Assembly (NCBI GenBank): GCA_905221605.1
Contig: CAJNDS010002454.1
Span: 101,743 to 165,742, forward strand
Source: Symbiodinium natans
Lineage: Eukaryota > Sar > Dinophyceae > Suessiales > Symbiodiniaceae
Direction: 5' to 3'
DNA: 64,000 nucleotides
In this document: piece by piece, positions 46,150 through 57,081 of the stretch
How the letters are laid out: every line of letters starts with the position of its first letter
Position numbering within the stretch: position 1 is the first letter of the stretch
Made by a program: the position numbers and the translations under genes
The notes under the pieces: model-generated
The model's database searches: none
Told to the model about the DNA's origin: nothing
Seen by the model: the letters and a program-made list of their open reading frames with translations, nothing else

Positions 46150-46257
46150 GGGTTTAAGGTTTGGGGGTACCTTATTGGGGTCCTGATTAAAAGGGAATCC
46201 TACTTTTTTTTTTTTGGGGGGGGGGGTCTATATGAGGGGTCCCCTATTTCGTACACC
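46150..46257. mobile_element. MITE-D copy with T11G tract
   Basis: GGTACCTTATTGGGGTCCTG, AAGGGAATCCTACT, then a T/G homopolymer junction and GGTCTATATGAGGGGTCCCC. Confidence 0.65.
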
Positions 46258-49200
46258 CCCATATCTCTTAATTATTGCTATGAATGTTCGAATAGCTAGT
46301 AGGGTTTAGAGTTTGGAGTTGAGGGTTTAGGGTTTAGGGTTCCACAACTCTGCTCATCCTGTCAGGATGGAGGTTCATGGGTACCAAGAAATGTGCTTGT
46401 ACTTATAAGTGGCAAAAGATACCAGGGGTTACAACTTTCTTCCGGGTACTTCTAACCTTACCTGTGAGCACTCATGAAACCCCCACTGCCATGGAAGTAG
46501 GGTAACTAGAGTTTTTCTAGGTTGCCAGGCTAGAACCTTATTTCGGGTACTTCTGACCCTACTTCCTTATGAGCACTCATCCTAAACCCAAACCCTACAC
46601 CCCAAACCCTACTTCCTTGTCAGCAGCCATGAACCTTCCAAAGCCATGGGAAGCTGCGAACCCTCAGAGGCGCGAACGACTCCTCCTCCACAATCACTTG
46701 CTCCCACGCCTTGGGACACAAAGCCCCCATTGCGCACTAAACACTGCACCGTACACCCCAAACTCTGAACCCTAAACCCTAATTAAACTTGAAACCCTGA
46801 ACTCTGAACCCTAAACCCTGAAGGCTGACCCCCAAAACCGAACCCTAGAAGCGACGGGGGGCTTCACCGAATTAGACCCCCTCTCCCGTAGTTGTGCGTT
46901 GTCGGTCCTCTGTTTCTTGTGTTATTTTGCTGGTGGTGGGGGGGGTGGGGGCGTATAGCTACTCCACCATGGCCAGTAGGGAACAAACCCTGAACCCTAA
47001 ATACTAAACCCTAAGTCCTCGAGTCAGTGTGAGGGAATCCGGTCCTTTTCGTTGAGAGGGTTTAGGCTCTAAGGGTTTTGGTCCTTAGGGCTCAGGGGAA
47101 TTAACGTTACTTGCACCCTAAACTCTTAAACCCTAAACTCTGAACACTTAAACCCTGAAAACAATAAAACCAGGTCAGACTAAAACATCAACATCTGTTT
47201 TGGCGTCAGATGTCTCCAGCCTGGATGTTGCACTCGCTAAACTCCAAACCTCAAGCCCTATCCTTTAACGCCCTAAACCCTGCTGCCAAGGCACTGTAGG
47301 GTTGGGCAGCAGCATCTCATAGTTATGCGCTTCGACGCTGGAGAGGAACCTGGAGCTTGCGAGGCTTCAGGTTTCAGGTTTCGGGTTTCGGGTTTCGGGT
47401 TTAGGGTTTAGGGTTTAGGGTTTAGGGTGCGGGGTTCCCCAAGTCGCTTCTTTATAACCGAAACCCTACATCGTTGCTGGTTATCTATAAGAGATCTCAG
47501 GGATGCTGCGGTAGAAGCAGTAGACAACGTACCTGCCCTGTGTTCCCTGAACCCGAAGAGAAGGTCTTACTGTGTTCTTAAGAACCCTAAACCCTAAACC
47601 CTAAACCCTCAACCGAGGGGGGCGGGAGAGGAGAAAAGTAGGGCTTTGGGCGGTAAGAGGCTCAAAAGCCCCTGGGTTCTGGGGCTTTGGTTGAAGCTGT
47701 CGTGGTCTTATCGTCTCGCCGGGTATTCGAGCAATTCAGCTGCTTTGTGACATTCAAAGCCTGCTCTGGCGCACCCATAGAGGAACTGTTACCCTGGCTT
47801 GATTGGGCTCTTAGGCTCGAGTTACAGCGTACACAGTACGCCATTGCGGGGTCGGGAAACTTGGGGTGGAAACGCGTTGTCCCTAAACCCTAAACCCTAA
47901 ACCCTAAACCCTAAACCCTGAGCCCTAAACCCTAAACCCTAAACCCTAAACCCCCCGGGCCTCTGCAAACACTCCTCATCGAACTCGACGTTTGGCTCGT
48001 CGGGCGAGACCTGAGGCGAGCCCAGACGGTGCTTTCACCCCAAGGCGCAGAACCTCTAAGCCCCCAAACCCTAAACCCTAAACCCTAAACCCTATAAACC
48101 TCAAACCCTAAGCCCTAAACCCAGAAAACCTAAACTCTGTAAACCCCAAACCCTAATCCCTCAACCCTCAACCCGTGCCGTACCCAATTGGGGCTTCTCT
48201 GGCCTTGACCTCCAGGTGTGGGATTGGGACGCAGCTAAAACCATGCGAACTGGCAGGCTCTCTGTCCAAGAGCATTCCCCAATAGTTCAACCCTGAACCC
48301 TAAAGCCGAAATAATAGGTGAGGGCACCAAAATCAAGTAGCAGTGTAAGGTAAGGAAACCTGATAGGAACCATATAACAGGAATACACTTCTCTCATCGC
48401 AACTACCTTTTTAGGGATCAGTTCTTGGACCCCAGGGGCTATTTCCTTGAAAAAAGCGTCCATCTACAATACTATCGCTACCGCACCGCGGCCCCTTTAG
48501 GGTTGTACATCTCCTAGGCCGCAACCCGTGTAGAACTCTGAAACCTGCAGGGTTCAAGTTTATGGTTTAGGGTTAGGTTTAGGATTTAGGGTTTGGGGTT
48601 TAGGTCTAGGGTTTAGGGTTTAGGGTTTAGGGTTTAGGTTTACGCTTTAGGGGTTTCGGGTTTAGGGGTTAGAAGGATTGGCTTCACTGCGGCCCCGGGC
48701 GAGGGTAGCAGACTCTGTGGTCGACTCCCCTGTGCCTCACAGGTTGCAGTTTGAAACCCTAAACTCTCAACCCGAAACCCTAAACCCTAAACCCTAGATG
48801 AGTCTGAAACCCTAAAGCCTAAACCCTATAGCCCTCAACCCGAAACCCTAAACTTACCCAAATGAATGCTATGGACTTTGTTCTGGGTTGCAGGCACGAG
48901 GTCAAGATAGGACTTAGAGTTCCGGGTTTGAAGCTGGAGCTCTTTTTACTTACATGGGGTGGGCAGCCTCTTCAGGGGAGCTTCAGGGAAAACCCTCAAC
49001 CCTAAACCCTGAAGAACCTCTAAGCCCTAAATCGAGTGCACGTGCTTGTGGAACGGGAGGGATGGGGATCAGTTTCCATGCCCCCCCTTTTCGGGCAACC
49101 GTCGTGGTTGGGGTCTCGCAGTGCTCAACCCTACAACCCTCTGCAACCCTACAACCCTAATCGTTTCCCCCTAATATTAAACGGGGCCCCCAGCCTCTAA

Positions 49201-49310
49201 AAACTCGAAATGTGCTTTTAGTGTTAGGGGGAGGTTTTTATCGAAATGTCATAACTAATTAGACTTCAGGGTTACTCAAGTAATCAATTACTTAAGTGTG
49301 ATATAAACTG

Positions 49311-49376
49311 AAAGAGAGAAACAGAAAGAGAAAGAGAAAGAGAGAGAGAGAGAGGGAGACAGAGAGAGAGGGGGAG
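49311..49376. repeat. (GA)n microsatellite
   Basis: GAGAGAAACAGAAAGAGAAA followed by (GA)n with GGGAGAC interruptions. Confidence 0.9.
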
Positions 49377-51092
49377 AGCTCAACTCTCGCAGCACAGCAA
49401 GGCTGGGCCGCTTTTTGGCTCGAGCCAGACGGGCAGGCCCGCCCTTTTCGTGGCCGAGCCTGTGCTTCCACTAGAGAGGCAGCCAGACAGCCTTTCCTGC
49501 CTTAAAGCTAAGAGCCCTTGTAATTACACCCTTGGCCCTTAGCCTGACTCCCTAGACCTCAAAGCAAGACAGCCAGGCAGGAAAGATCTGGCATATCGTA
49601 TGACTAGTGAGGTAGGCTGAGGAGAGCCAGGCTCACAGGCAGCCGGACAGGAAGCTCACCGTCAGCATCGTGCTGCAAAAAGACTGGACTCTAAACCCTA
49701 AACCCTTAACCCTAAGCCCTAAACCCTTAACCTAGACCCCCAACCCTAAACCCTCTGAGGGTTTTATTGGTGTTGAGGGGTTTCTTGGAGGCCTGAACCC
49801 CCCCCCCCCCCTAATTAGGAATAGGGTTTAAAAGGCGGGGTCGATTTCGGCAGGATTTTCCGGAAAGCGTTTTTATTATTACGGTGGTCTTTATTTAGTA
49901 AAAGGGGGAAGTGATTACAAACCTAACCCTAAAACCCGATAACCCGATAACCCTAAGCGACAAAGGCCAGCGAAATTGTTGGAAGAATCCCGGGCGCCTT
50001 TGGATGTCGTCTGCGTGGGTAACGGCAGTGCGTTCGCGCCCCTGCGAATCTCGAGAATTACCCGCCCCACTGTGAAGATAACAGTGCAAAATAACTTGAG
50101 AAACCCTAAGCCCTAAACCATGATCCGCAAACCCTAAACTTAACAGTGAAAATGAACAAGAGGGTTGAGGCTCAGGGGAGATCTGTCAACGGATTTCTAA
50201 CGGAGGTTAAAAAAGCCCTCAGGGTATGGGGCATACTCATATACGTAATATAGGGTTTGCGGGCTTATTGCAATACTACAGAGTAATGATCAAGGGGCCA
50301 TAAGGAAATACTACTAGAAATTTATCCTACCCCCCCTATCTTATTGAGAGGGCACAGGACCAAAGCTATGAAAAAAAAACCCGAACCCCAATCTCTAAAG
50401 TGGGCATGAGGCCTATATATAAAGGTTGGTTGCATTGGAAGCTCCCACATAGCGTTGGATTTTTGGGTTGAGGGCGGTTTAGGGTTTAGGGTTTAGGGTT
50501 GAGGGTTTAGGGTTTAGGGTTGATGTTCATGGTCTGCTTAGCGTCTCAACTGGGTCGCAGAGGGAAAGGTGCCGCCATCATCAAGCCCTCCCTTACCCTA
50601 CAGGGACCAACCTTCGAGCGTGAGCCGCCAACCACTCTTGACAGGCTCGCGTGTAGGCCTAGACTCTAAACCCTGAAACCCTAAAACCCGAAACCTTTTG
50701 CCGAACAAAACCCTGAAAAAGCTATAAGCAATCGTAAGCAAAAAGCTTCAAACCTTGAAAAAACAAAAGCACTACAACCCTAAAACCCCTAGAAGCCCCT
50801 AAACAAAACCTAAACCCTAAAACAAGCACTAAACAAACTGAAGCCCTAAAGCCCTGAAACCCCAAACCCTGCAAAGCCCTTAACAACCCTACAGCCCTAA
50901 AAAAAAAACACAAAAAAACAACAACAAAAAAAAAACTAAAACCCTGAAACCCTAAACCCCAAAAGACTCCAAAACCCTACAACCCCAAAACCCTACAGCC
51001 CTAAAAGCTCAAATAACCCCTAAACCCTAAACCCGAAGCCCCTAAACCTCTAATCCCCTAAACCCAAAACCCGAAACCCTAAACCCTGCATA

Positions 51093-51148
51093 TGTATATA
51101 TATATATGTATAGCATATATATATATACCTATATATATATATATACGT
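51093..51148. repeat. (TA)n microsatellite cluster
   Basis: TATGTATATATATATATGTA and two further (AT)n runs separated by short spacers. Confidence 0.9.
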
Positions 51149-54100
51149 ATGTTACATGAAACCACCATGTTTTATCTCATCACGCCTCTTAAAACAACCC
51201 TAAGCAAACCCTGAAAAACCCGAAAAGCAAAACCCTCAACAACACTAAAACCCTGAAATCCCCCAAATCCCAAACCATAAGCACCCTAAAATCACCCGAA
51301 AACAACCAAAAAACCCAAATCCCCTTAACCACCCTTAAACAAAAAACTCAAATAAACAAAAACAAACCTAAAAGCACAAAAGCCCCCAACGCTCTTGATG
51401 CAGTCTTTGGGGTTGAGGTTTAGGGTTTTCGGGTGGAGGGGAGCCGGGGTCAGTATTGGGTCTTGCAGTGACAAGGTAGTTGCAGGAACCTGTGACCGTC
51501 CGGGTAGAGCAGTAAAGTGTGCTGGGGGAGGGTCGAGCAGAGATGGTACTTATAGACACTATTGAGTCAACCCGAAACCCCAAAGCCCCCCAACCTTGAA
51601 CTCTAAGAAGCCTAAGTAAACCCAAAACCCCAAGTACACCGGCTGTCGCGGTGCTTACAACCCAGCCTGGGCCCGGAAACGGCCATGACGGCGAGGTCCT
51701 TGGTACCCGGGCCGTCGTCATCCGCGATTCGGGTTTAGGGTGGGTGTGTATGCTTGGGCTTTGGGATATAGAATCTCGAGACGTTTGGGATTCTAGGATC
51801 TAGGGTCCAGGGTTGAACCACCCTAAACCCTGAACCCTAAACCCCTTGGTCAAAACCCTAAAAATGCCCCAACATCCTGATCGCTCACGCCCCCAGAGCC
51901 AAAGGCCCCTCGTTGTCCAGAAGGCCGGAAGTCCTAAAGTCAAAAGGCCTGAACAGCTGCGGTTTAGGGTTTCGGGTTCTGTCACAAACAAAACCCTGAA
52001 GCCCTGAACCCCCAAATGCGCAGGCCCTGAAACCCCAAAACTTTCAAACCCTGTAAGCGAGAAGCCCTAAACCCTCTCTCTAGTCCAGAAGCATCCCACG
52101 ACTTTATGTAGGCTCTGACTTTCGGCCTGAACCCCATGCAAGCCCTAAACCCTAAACCCTAAACCCTGAACCCTCAACCCTCAACCCAGACATGAGATCA
52201 CTCCCTTCAGTCCCAAGTCCGGTGCAGCTGCGGCTGTGGGCGCTGGGCCATTCTCCAAAGCGCCTTCGCAGGAACCAACCTCACCCTCTCAACTCTCAAC
52301 CCTAAACCCTGAACCCGCGACTACTGTACCAGGCCTGGCACAGCAGTCTGCGTAGGGGGCGGCTGCGCATCTTCGATCCTCATCCAGCCCACAGCAGTCC
52401 CAAGCGCACAGAGTACAGAGTTTCGGGCTTGAGGTTTGATAAAGGATTCTCTAGGGTTTAGGGTTTGAGGTTTTTGGGTTTGGGGCTTCAACGAGGATTG
52501 TTCAGGTTTTCGAGTTTTGGGCATTAAGGGTCGTAGGTTTTTAGAATGTTTGAGGATTTTCCAGTGCTTTAGGGCTTTGGGATTTGGGGTTTGGGTCTTG
52601 AGTTGGGGACCCCAAACCCCAAACTTGAAACCCTGAATCCTCTCCCCCCCCCCCCCAAAAAAAAAAAAAGAGAGAGAGAGGAAAGCTAAACCTTAAGCCC
52701 TAAACGCTAGACCTTCAACACCTAAAACCCAAAAACCTCCTGCAAGTCCTGGCACTCCGAGGTTTCTGTCAGCACGCACTGTAACCCAACCCTGAGCCAC
52801 TCAAGCATAAACCCTAAACCATATAGAGAAATATGGCTCATACGAGATTGCATTCGTTGAGGGTACACTCAACTCGAGAGCCTAAATCCCAAACCCCCTT
52901 AACACTAGGGTTTAGAGGGTTTAGAGGGTTTATAGGGTTTACAGGGGTTTAGAGGGTTTACATGGTTTATATACAGGATTCATAGGTTTTGTAGGCTGTA
53001 TGGGGTGTATAGGGTTTAAAGGGTTCATAGGCATGTTAATCTTTACAGGGTTTGTAGGGATTAGGGGAGCTGAGAAACTGACTTGAGCTGCCCAGGAAGA
53101 AGCGTGTCCTGCAAGAGCATTCTCGGTGTCTTCCGCTGCGCGGGAGGAACCCCCAAAGTCACCTTAAACCCTAAACCCTAAACCCTAAACACTAAACCTT
53201 AAACCCTAAACCCAAACCCTAAACCCTGAAGTCTGTTTGTTTAGGGTTGGGGTCTGGGGGCGGAGAAAAAAAGCAGTTTCTATGGGCTACCATATGGACT
53301 TATGTAGGGCCAATGATGTCTACCTTCTCTTTCGAATCATCCAGCATCTGTTCCGCATCAACCTCAGCCAAGGGGTTTAGGAATTGCAGGTTGGGTGTGC
53401 GAGTTACTAGTTCATGGTCGGGACAAAATTGTAAACACTAGTTGTTATTCCATGTTGAGCTTAAGTACCCATTTCAATCTAACATGCTACCCCCACTAGG
53501 ACAAAGTTTAGGGTTCAGGACCCCCATGAGCCTTAGCTAGCCCAAACGCAGGCATGACTTGCAGGTTTTTGACCATTTTGTCGGTATCGTTTGTATGCCA
53601 GAAGAAGCCGGAAACGAACTGGGCGTTTCCTCAAATAGAAAGTACACCTACTTTACTCCCAAATACTGTAACCCCTATTGCAGTACTTGGAGGTTCATGG
53701 GTACTTATCAGTAGGGTTCGAGGTAATTTTTATTATAACCTTGTAATCCTATTTCTAAGTCACCCTCCCACTTTCGGCAACCTCCCAAGTAGTGTAGACA
53801 ATTTGAAGGGTCTGGGGTTTAGGGCAGTACCTGCCCGGTGTTCTTGGACTCGACTGAGGCGGGCCGTCGCCCCTTGCCCTGGCGAAGGCTCCTGCCGTCT
53901 GAGTCACGGTCTCAAATAGATGTAGGGGTAGGACCCGAAAAAGGGACCCTAATTTAGAGAATTACCCGTTTGCCATTTTACTTCTCGTTCTGTGAGGGCG
54001 GGGTGGGGTGGGTACGGGCAGCGCTTAGGCTGGGGGGTTGAAGGCCCTACAACCATCAAAACAAATGCAGCACTGTCTCAGAATCCCAAAACTTTCAGCT

Positions 54101-54658
54101 CCGAACCGGCAACAGTCTGCATCAAAACACTGAAAAAAGACCCTACGAAGTTTGGTGTTTTCGGTTGGGTTTTTGGGTGAAGCAATGCTGGGAAGCTAGA
54201 TGGTCAAGTAGGGGGATGATGTATTGCGGAGCACGCAGGAACTACCAGTGTGATCCAACCCTCCACTCCTCTTTAGGCACCACTAGGAATAACCCATAAG
54301 TTTAGACACGCAGTGGCATCGGGGTTTCTGTTCGTCGGGGTGCACAGAAGCTGTCAAAGCTTTGGATGCGTTGGGCCCCCAAGACCCCAAGACCTAACCG
54401 TCCAGGTTGAGGTTTGAGGTTTATAGGATCAAGGGATTGAATTTGGGGCTTAGAATTTATTGAGCAGCCTTTCGAAAACCATGCAAATCCATCCATCAAA
54501 GCGGAAACCTCGAAAACCGGCTCGTGGATCATCCGCCCCAAGTGAGACAAAAGGAAGCGCTGAGTTTTGCAGGCATCCCAAACCCACGAGAGGGTCCAGG
54601 CAGGTGTCGTCAGTCGAGAGATCTACGAACTACACTTAAAAGCAGCACTTTCTGATTT

Positions 54659-55657
54659 TTACTTCCTCCCGGGCTGGGAACTCTGTCCTCCACTCTCAAC
54701 AAAGTGATAGTCATCCTCGTCTTGTGGGTTTGTTACCTGAGCATTGGGATGAGCTTGCTCAGAGGCTGGTTCTTCTGCCGCTCCATCTTCCTGAGGGTCT
54801 TGGATGTTGTGCGAAGATACCGTCTTCCAAGACTCCTCCATGCCTATAGGAGAATTGGCAGCCTCTGCTGTTGCATTCTGGGCAGCTGTTCCTGGCTGAT
54901 CTTCACTCGCATCTTCTGGATGTCTTTCCTGACCTGCCTGAGGGGGCACAGACAATCGTGCAGGCATTGGAGAATTGGCAGCCTCTGCTGTTGCATTCTC
55001 GGCAGCTGTTCCTGGCTGATCTTCACTCGCATCTTCTGGATGTCTTTCCTGACCCGGCAAAGGGTGCACAGCCAATTGCTCGTTTTCAACAACGGGTAGA
55101 CTTCTCAGCAGGCGCTCGCAGAAGTGCTGACAGTTGAAGGACGCAACATCGTAAGTCTGGCAACCCGCCATTGCTGCCATTGCTTTCAAGGCTTTAACAA
55201 CCTGCTCCATCTTCACTTCAGCTACACATTCGTAGAAGTTGCCACCGCAATGTCCGCCATGCTTGGCCAGATACGTCTGGAGGCTTTCGAAGCTTCCACT
55301 AGTAACAAGACCTTGTTTTTCAAGACCATCCTGTGTCCAACTCAAGCGGCATGCCCGAAGTTTTCCGCAGGACAGATACACAAAGTACAGCTCGTCATGC
55401 CAAGCGCCCAATACTGTCCTTTCTGTCCAAGACAGCTGATGCCCGTCAGCACCGTCGCTTCTGAACGCCTCAAGGCGTGTTGATATCTTCAGGACGGAGG
55501 TAATTTGTACATTGCCCAACCCGGAAATATCATGTGAATCAATAACGTCCGCGTTCAGCTGGGCACGCTTACACGAACTCGACACTGACGATAGCGAATT
55601 CGACGCTGACCAACGACGGCGGTCTGAACAAGAACTGAGGAAATTGACATTGCCCAT
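54659..55657 (-). CDS. Protein with LRAT/NlpC-P60-like NCxHF motif and two 40-residue Pro/Glu/Ala repeats
   Basis: An intact 332-residue single-exon frame. Residues ~85-190 form a globular segment. YDVASFNCQHFCERLL (169-184) resembles the catalytic Cys motif (NCEHF) of LRAT-like thiol enzymes and related DUF862/PPPDE folds, and the His at 87 (AWHDELYF) could be the partner. Such folds cover acyltransferases, phospholipases and deubiquitinase-like peptidases, so the reaction is not assigned. Residues ~202-241 and 242-281 are near-identical 40-residue units (RHPEDASEDQPGTAAENAT), likely disordered. Residues 1-35 are Ser-rich and begin MGN, so N-myristoylation is possible, though the sixth residue is Phe rather than Ser/Thr. 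No telomeric repeat lies inside. The other frames over this stretch are shadows. Confidence 0.7.
   Translation of the reverse strand: MGNVNFLSSCSDRRRWSASNSLSSVSSSCKRAQLNADVIDSHDISGLGNVQITSVLKISTRLEAFRSDGADGHQLSWTERTVLGAWHDELYFVYLSCGKLRACRLSWTQDGLEKQGLVTSGSFESLQTYLAKHGGHCGGNFYECVAEVKMEQVVKALKAMAAMAGCQTYDVASFNCQHFCERLLRSLPVVENEQLAVHPLPGQERHPEDASEDQPGTAAENATAEAANSPMPARLSVPPQAGQERHPEDASEDQPGTAAQNATAEAANSPIGMEESWKTVSSHNIQDPQEDGAAEEPASEQAHPNAQVTNPQDEDDYHFVESGGQSSQPGRK
54848..55060 (-). repeat. 120-bp-period tandem duplication inside the NCxHF gene
   Basis: Two copies start at 54848 and 54968. About 90 bp match with very few differences (CTGGGCAG against CTCGGCAG), giving two 40-residue units in frame. 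Near-identity points to recent duplication or gene conversion. Confidence 0.9.
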
Positions 55658-55659
55658 GA

Positions 55660-56270
55660 TCCCGAGCCGAGGAGGTCCGATAGCTCAGAGCGTGAACAGA
55701 GTCACATTTGCTAATTAAGCTTTACACTTAAGCTCCTAGCTTGGTCTACATCGTCCGAAGCACGATAGGGCCTGTCGCTGAGACTACAAGGACTTAGGTC
55801 TCTTCGCGACCTGAGGCCAAAATGATTGCGCGCACTGAACCCTCACCACCTTCTCAAGCGCCTTGTCACACTCTAAGTTAAGGCAGGGTTTGTGGTCGCG
55901 CGCTGTAGTCCAGGGACAAGCCATGAGCTGGAGGGTTTAGGGTTTGGGGTGTAGGGAGCGGTGTCGGGTTCGGAGAACTTAGAACTCAGACTGTTGTTTA
56001 GCAGGATCTGTGGGGTTACTCTGGCTGGTCTTCTTGTAAGTGGTTTGGGGTTTAATTAGGGAAAATCTCCCGAATTTCAGGTTATAGGGCTTCCTTAAGC
56101 CTTAAGCAGCCATCTTCAACCTGGACCGAGAGCCTGCTGATGTGAACGAGGTTTCGGTCGACCTGCGCTGGATCGCATGGGGGGTTGGGCCATGTTTGGG
56201 GCTAGTAGGGTTTAGGGTCTTAGGGCCTTAGGGTTTAGTATGCTCTAATGTTGGGCTCGCTGCAACCACC

Positions 56271-56309
<39 letters not shown>

Positions 56310-57080
56310 AGGATTTGTTCCGGCGCTGGGTCAGAACAAAAGTTTTGGGGGGCCCGGGTTGTGGTTATAAACCTTTGCGGGGGGCCTCTTCTCGGTCTCT
56401 TCTGGGCCTCTGGTGGGCCTCGGGGGTTGTTTTTTGAAAGGTTTTGATAAGGAATCGATGCTTTCGGCGGGCTCCGCAGATCAGGATATCTGCGCCAGGA
56501 GCTTGGTAGGGTTTTTCATTTTTGGGGATTATGAGTTTTTTTTTCGGGTTGCAGGTTTAGGTTTCAGGGTTCATGGCTCGACCCCAAATTCCGGATCCCT
56601 GGTTCTAAGTACGGTAGCTATGGCTATAAGTTATAACTTTACTTGTACAATCACTTATGGCCTTACTTCTAAGCAGCCCCAAGCCCTAAAACCGCAACCC
56701 TTTGACTTATACTAATACGAAACTCCAAGTAGGGCGGGCCAGCCTCGTACATCAGGCGGCCGGTCGGAAGAAACGCGTAGCCCAAGGAGAGGTAGAGACC
56801 TTGGAGGGGCACTGGAGGTGGTCCCAGGGTTTTAGGGTCTTGGTGCAGTTTAAGATCCTCGGACTAGGCATCTTGGTAGCCCAGTGGTACCCTTTACCCT
56901 TTTTTTGTTTGGTTCTTCAAGGGTTTAGGGTTGAGGGTTTAGGGTTGAGGTTTTAGGGTTTAGGGTTTGGAGTTGGAGGTTTGGGTGTTTTGGGAGCACT
57001 ACAGCATTTCCGTCCTCCGCTTGCTGGCTCTTATATATATCCCGACTTACACGTGACCATGAACCTCCAAGCAAGGGGTT
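55660..57080. other. Mostly unique intergenic sequence
   Basis: Few telomeric units until 56925. Holds the C38 tract and a half MITE-A. Nothing else recognised; no spliced-leader-like sequence precedes the gene ending at 55657. Confidence 0.5.
56272..56309. repeat. C38 homopolymer
   Basis: Longest homopolymer in the window, preceded by CAACCACCA. True length is uncertain because sequencing of such tracts is unreliable. Confidence 0.9.
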
Positions 57081-57081
57081 C

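Larger units (their letters stand above)
43160..54650. other. Repeat-rich stretch without a confident multi-exon gene
   Basis: Holds MITE-A, B and D copies, microsatellites, G36, a lower density of perfect arrays from 48 to 54 kb with many degenerate CCCTAAA-like units, and the short ORF 44313-44423. Frames of 60-120 codons in 51.3-54.2 kb end in telomere-coded tails and were not accepted. Confidence 0.55.

Noticed and set aside
49405-49425. A dinoflagellate spliced-leader relic (TTTTTGGCTCGAG).
   Set aside because: Only about nine bases agree with the known leader, and it is not next to any gene.
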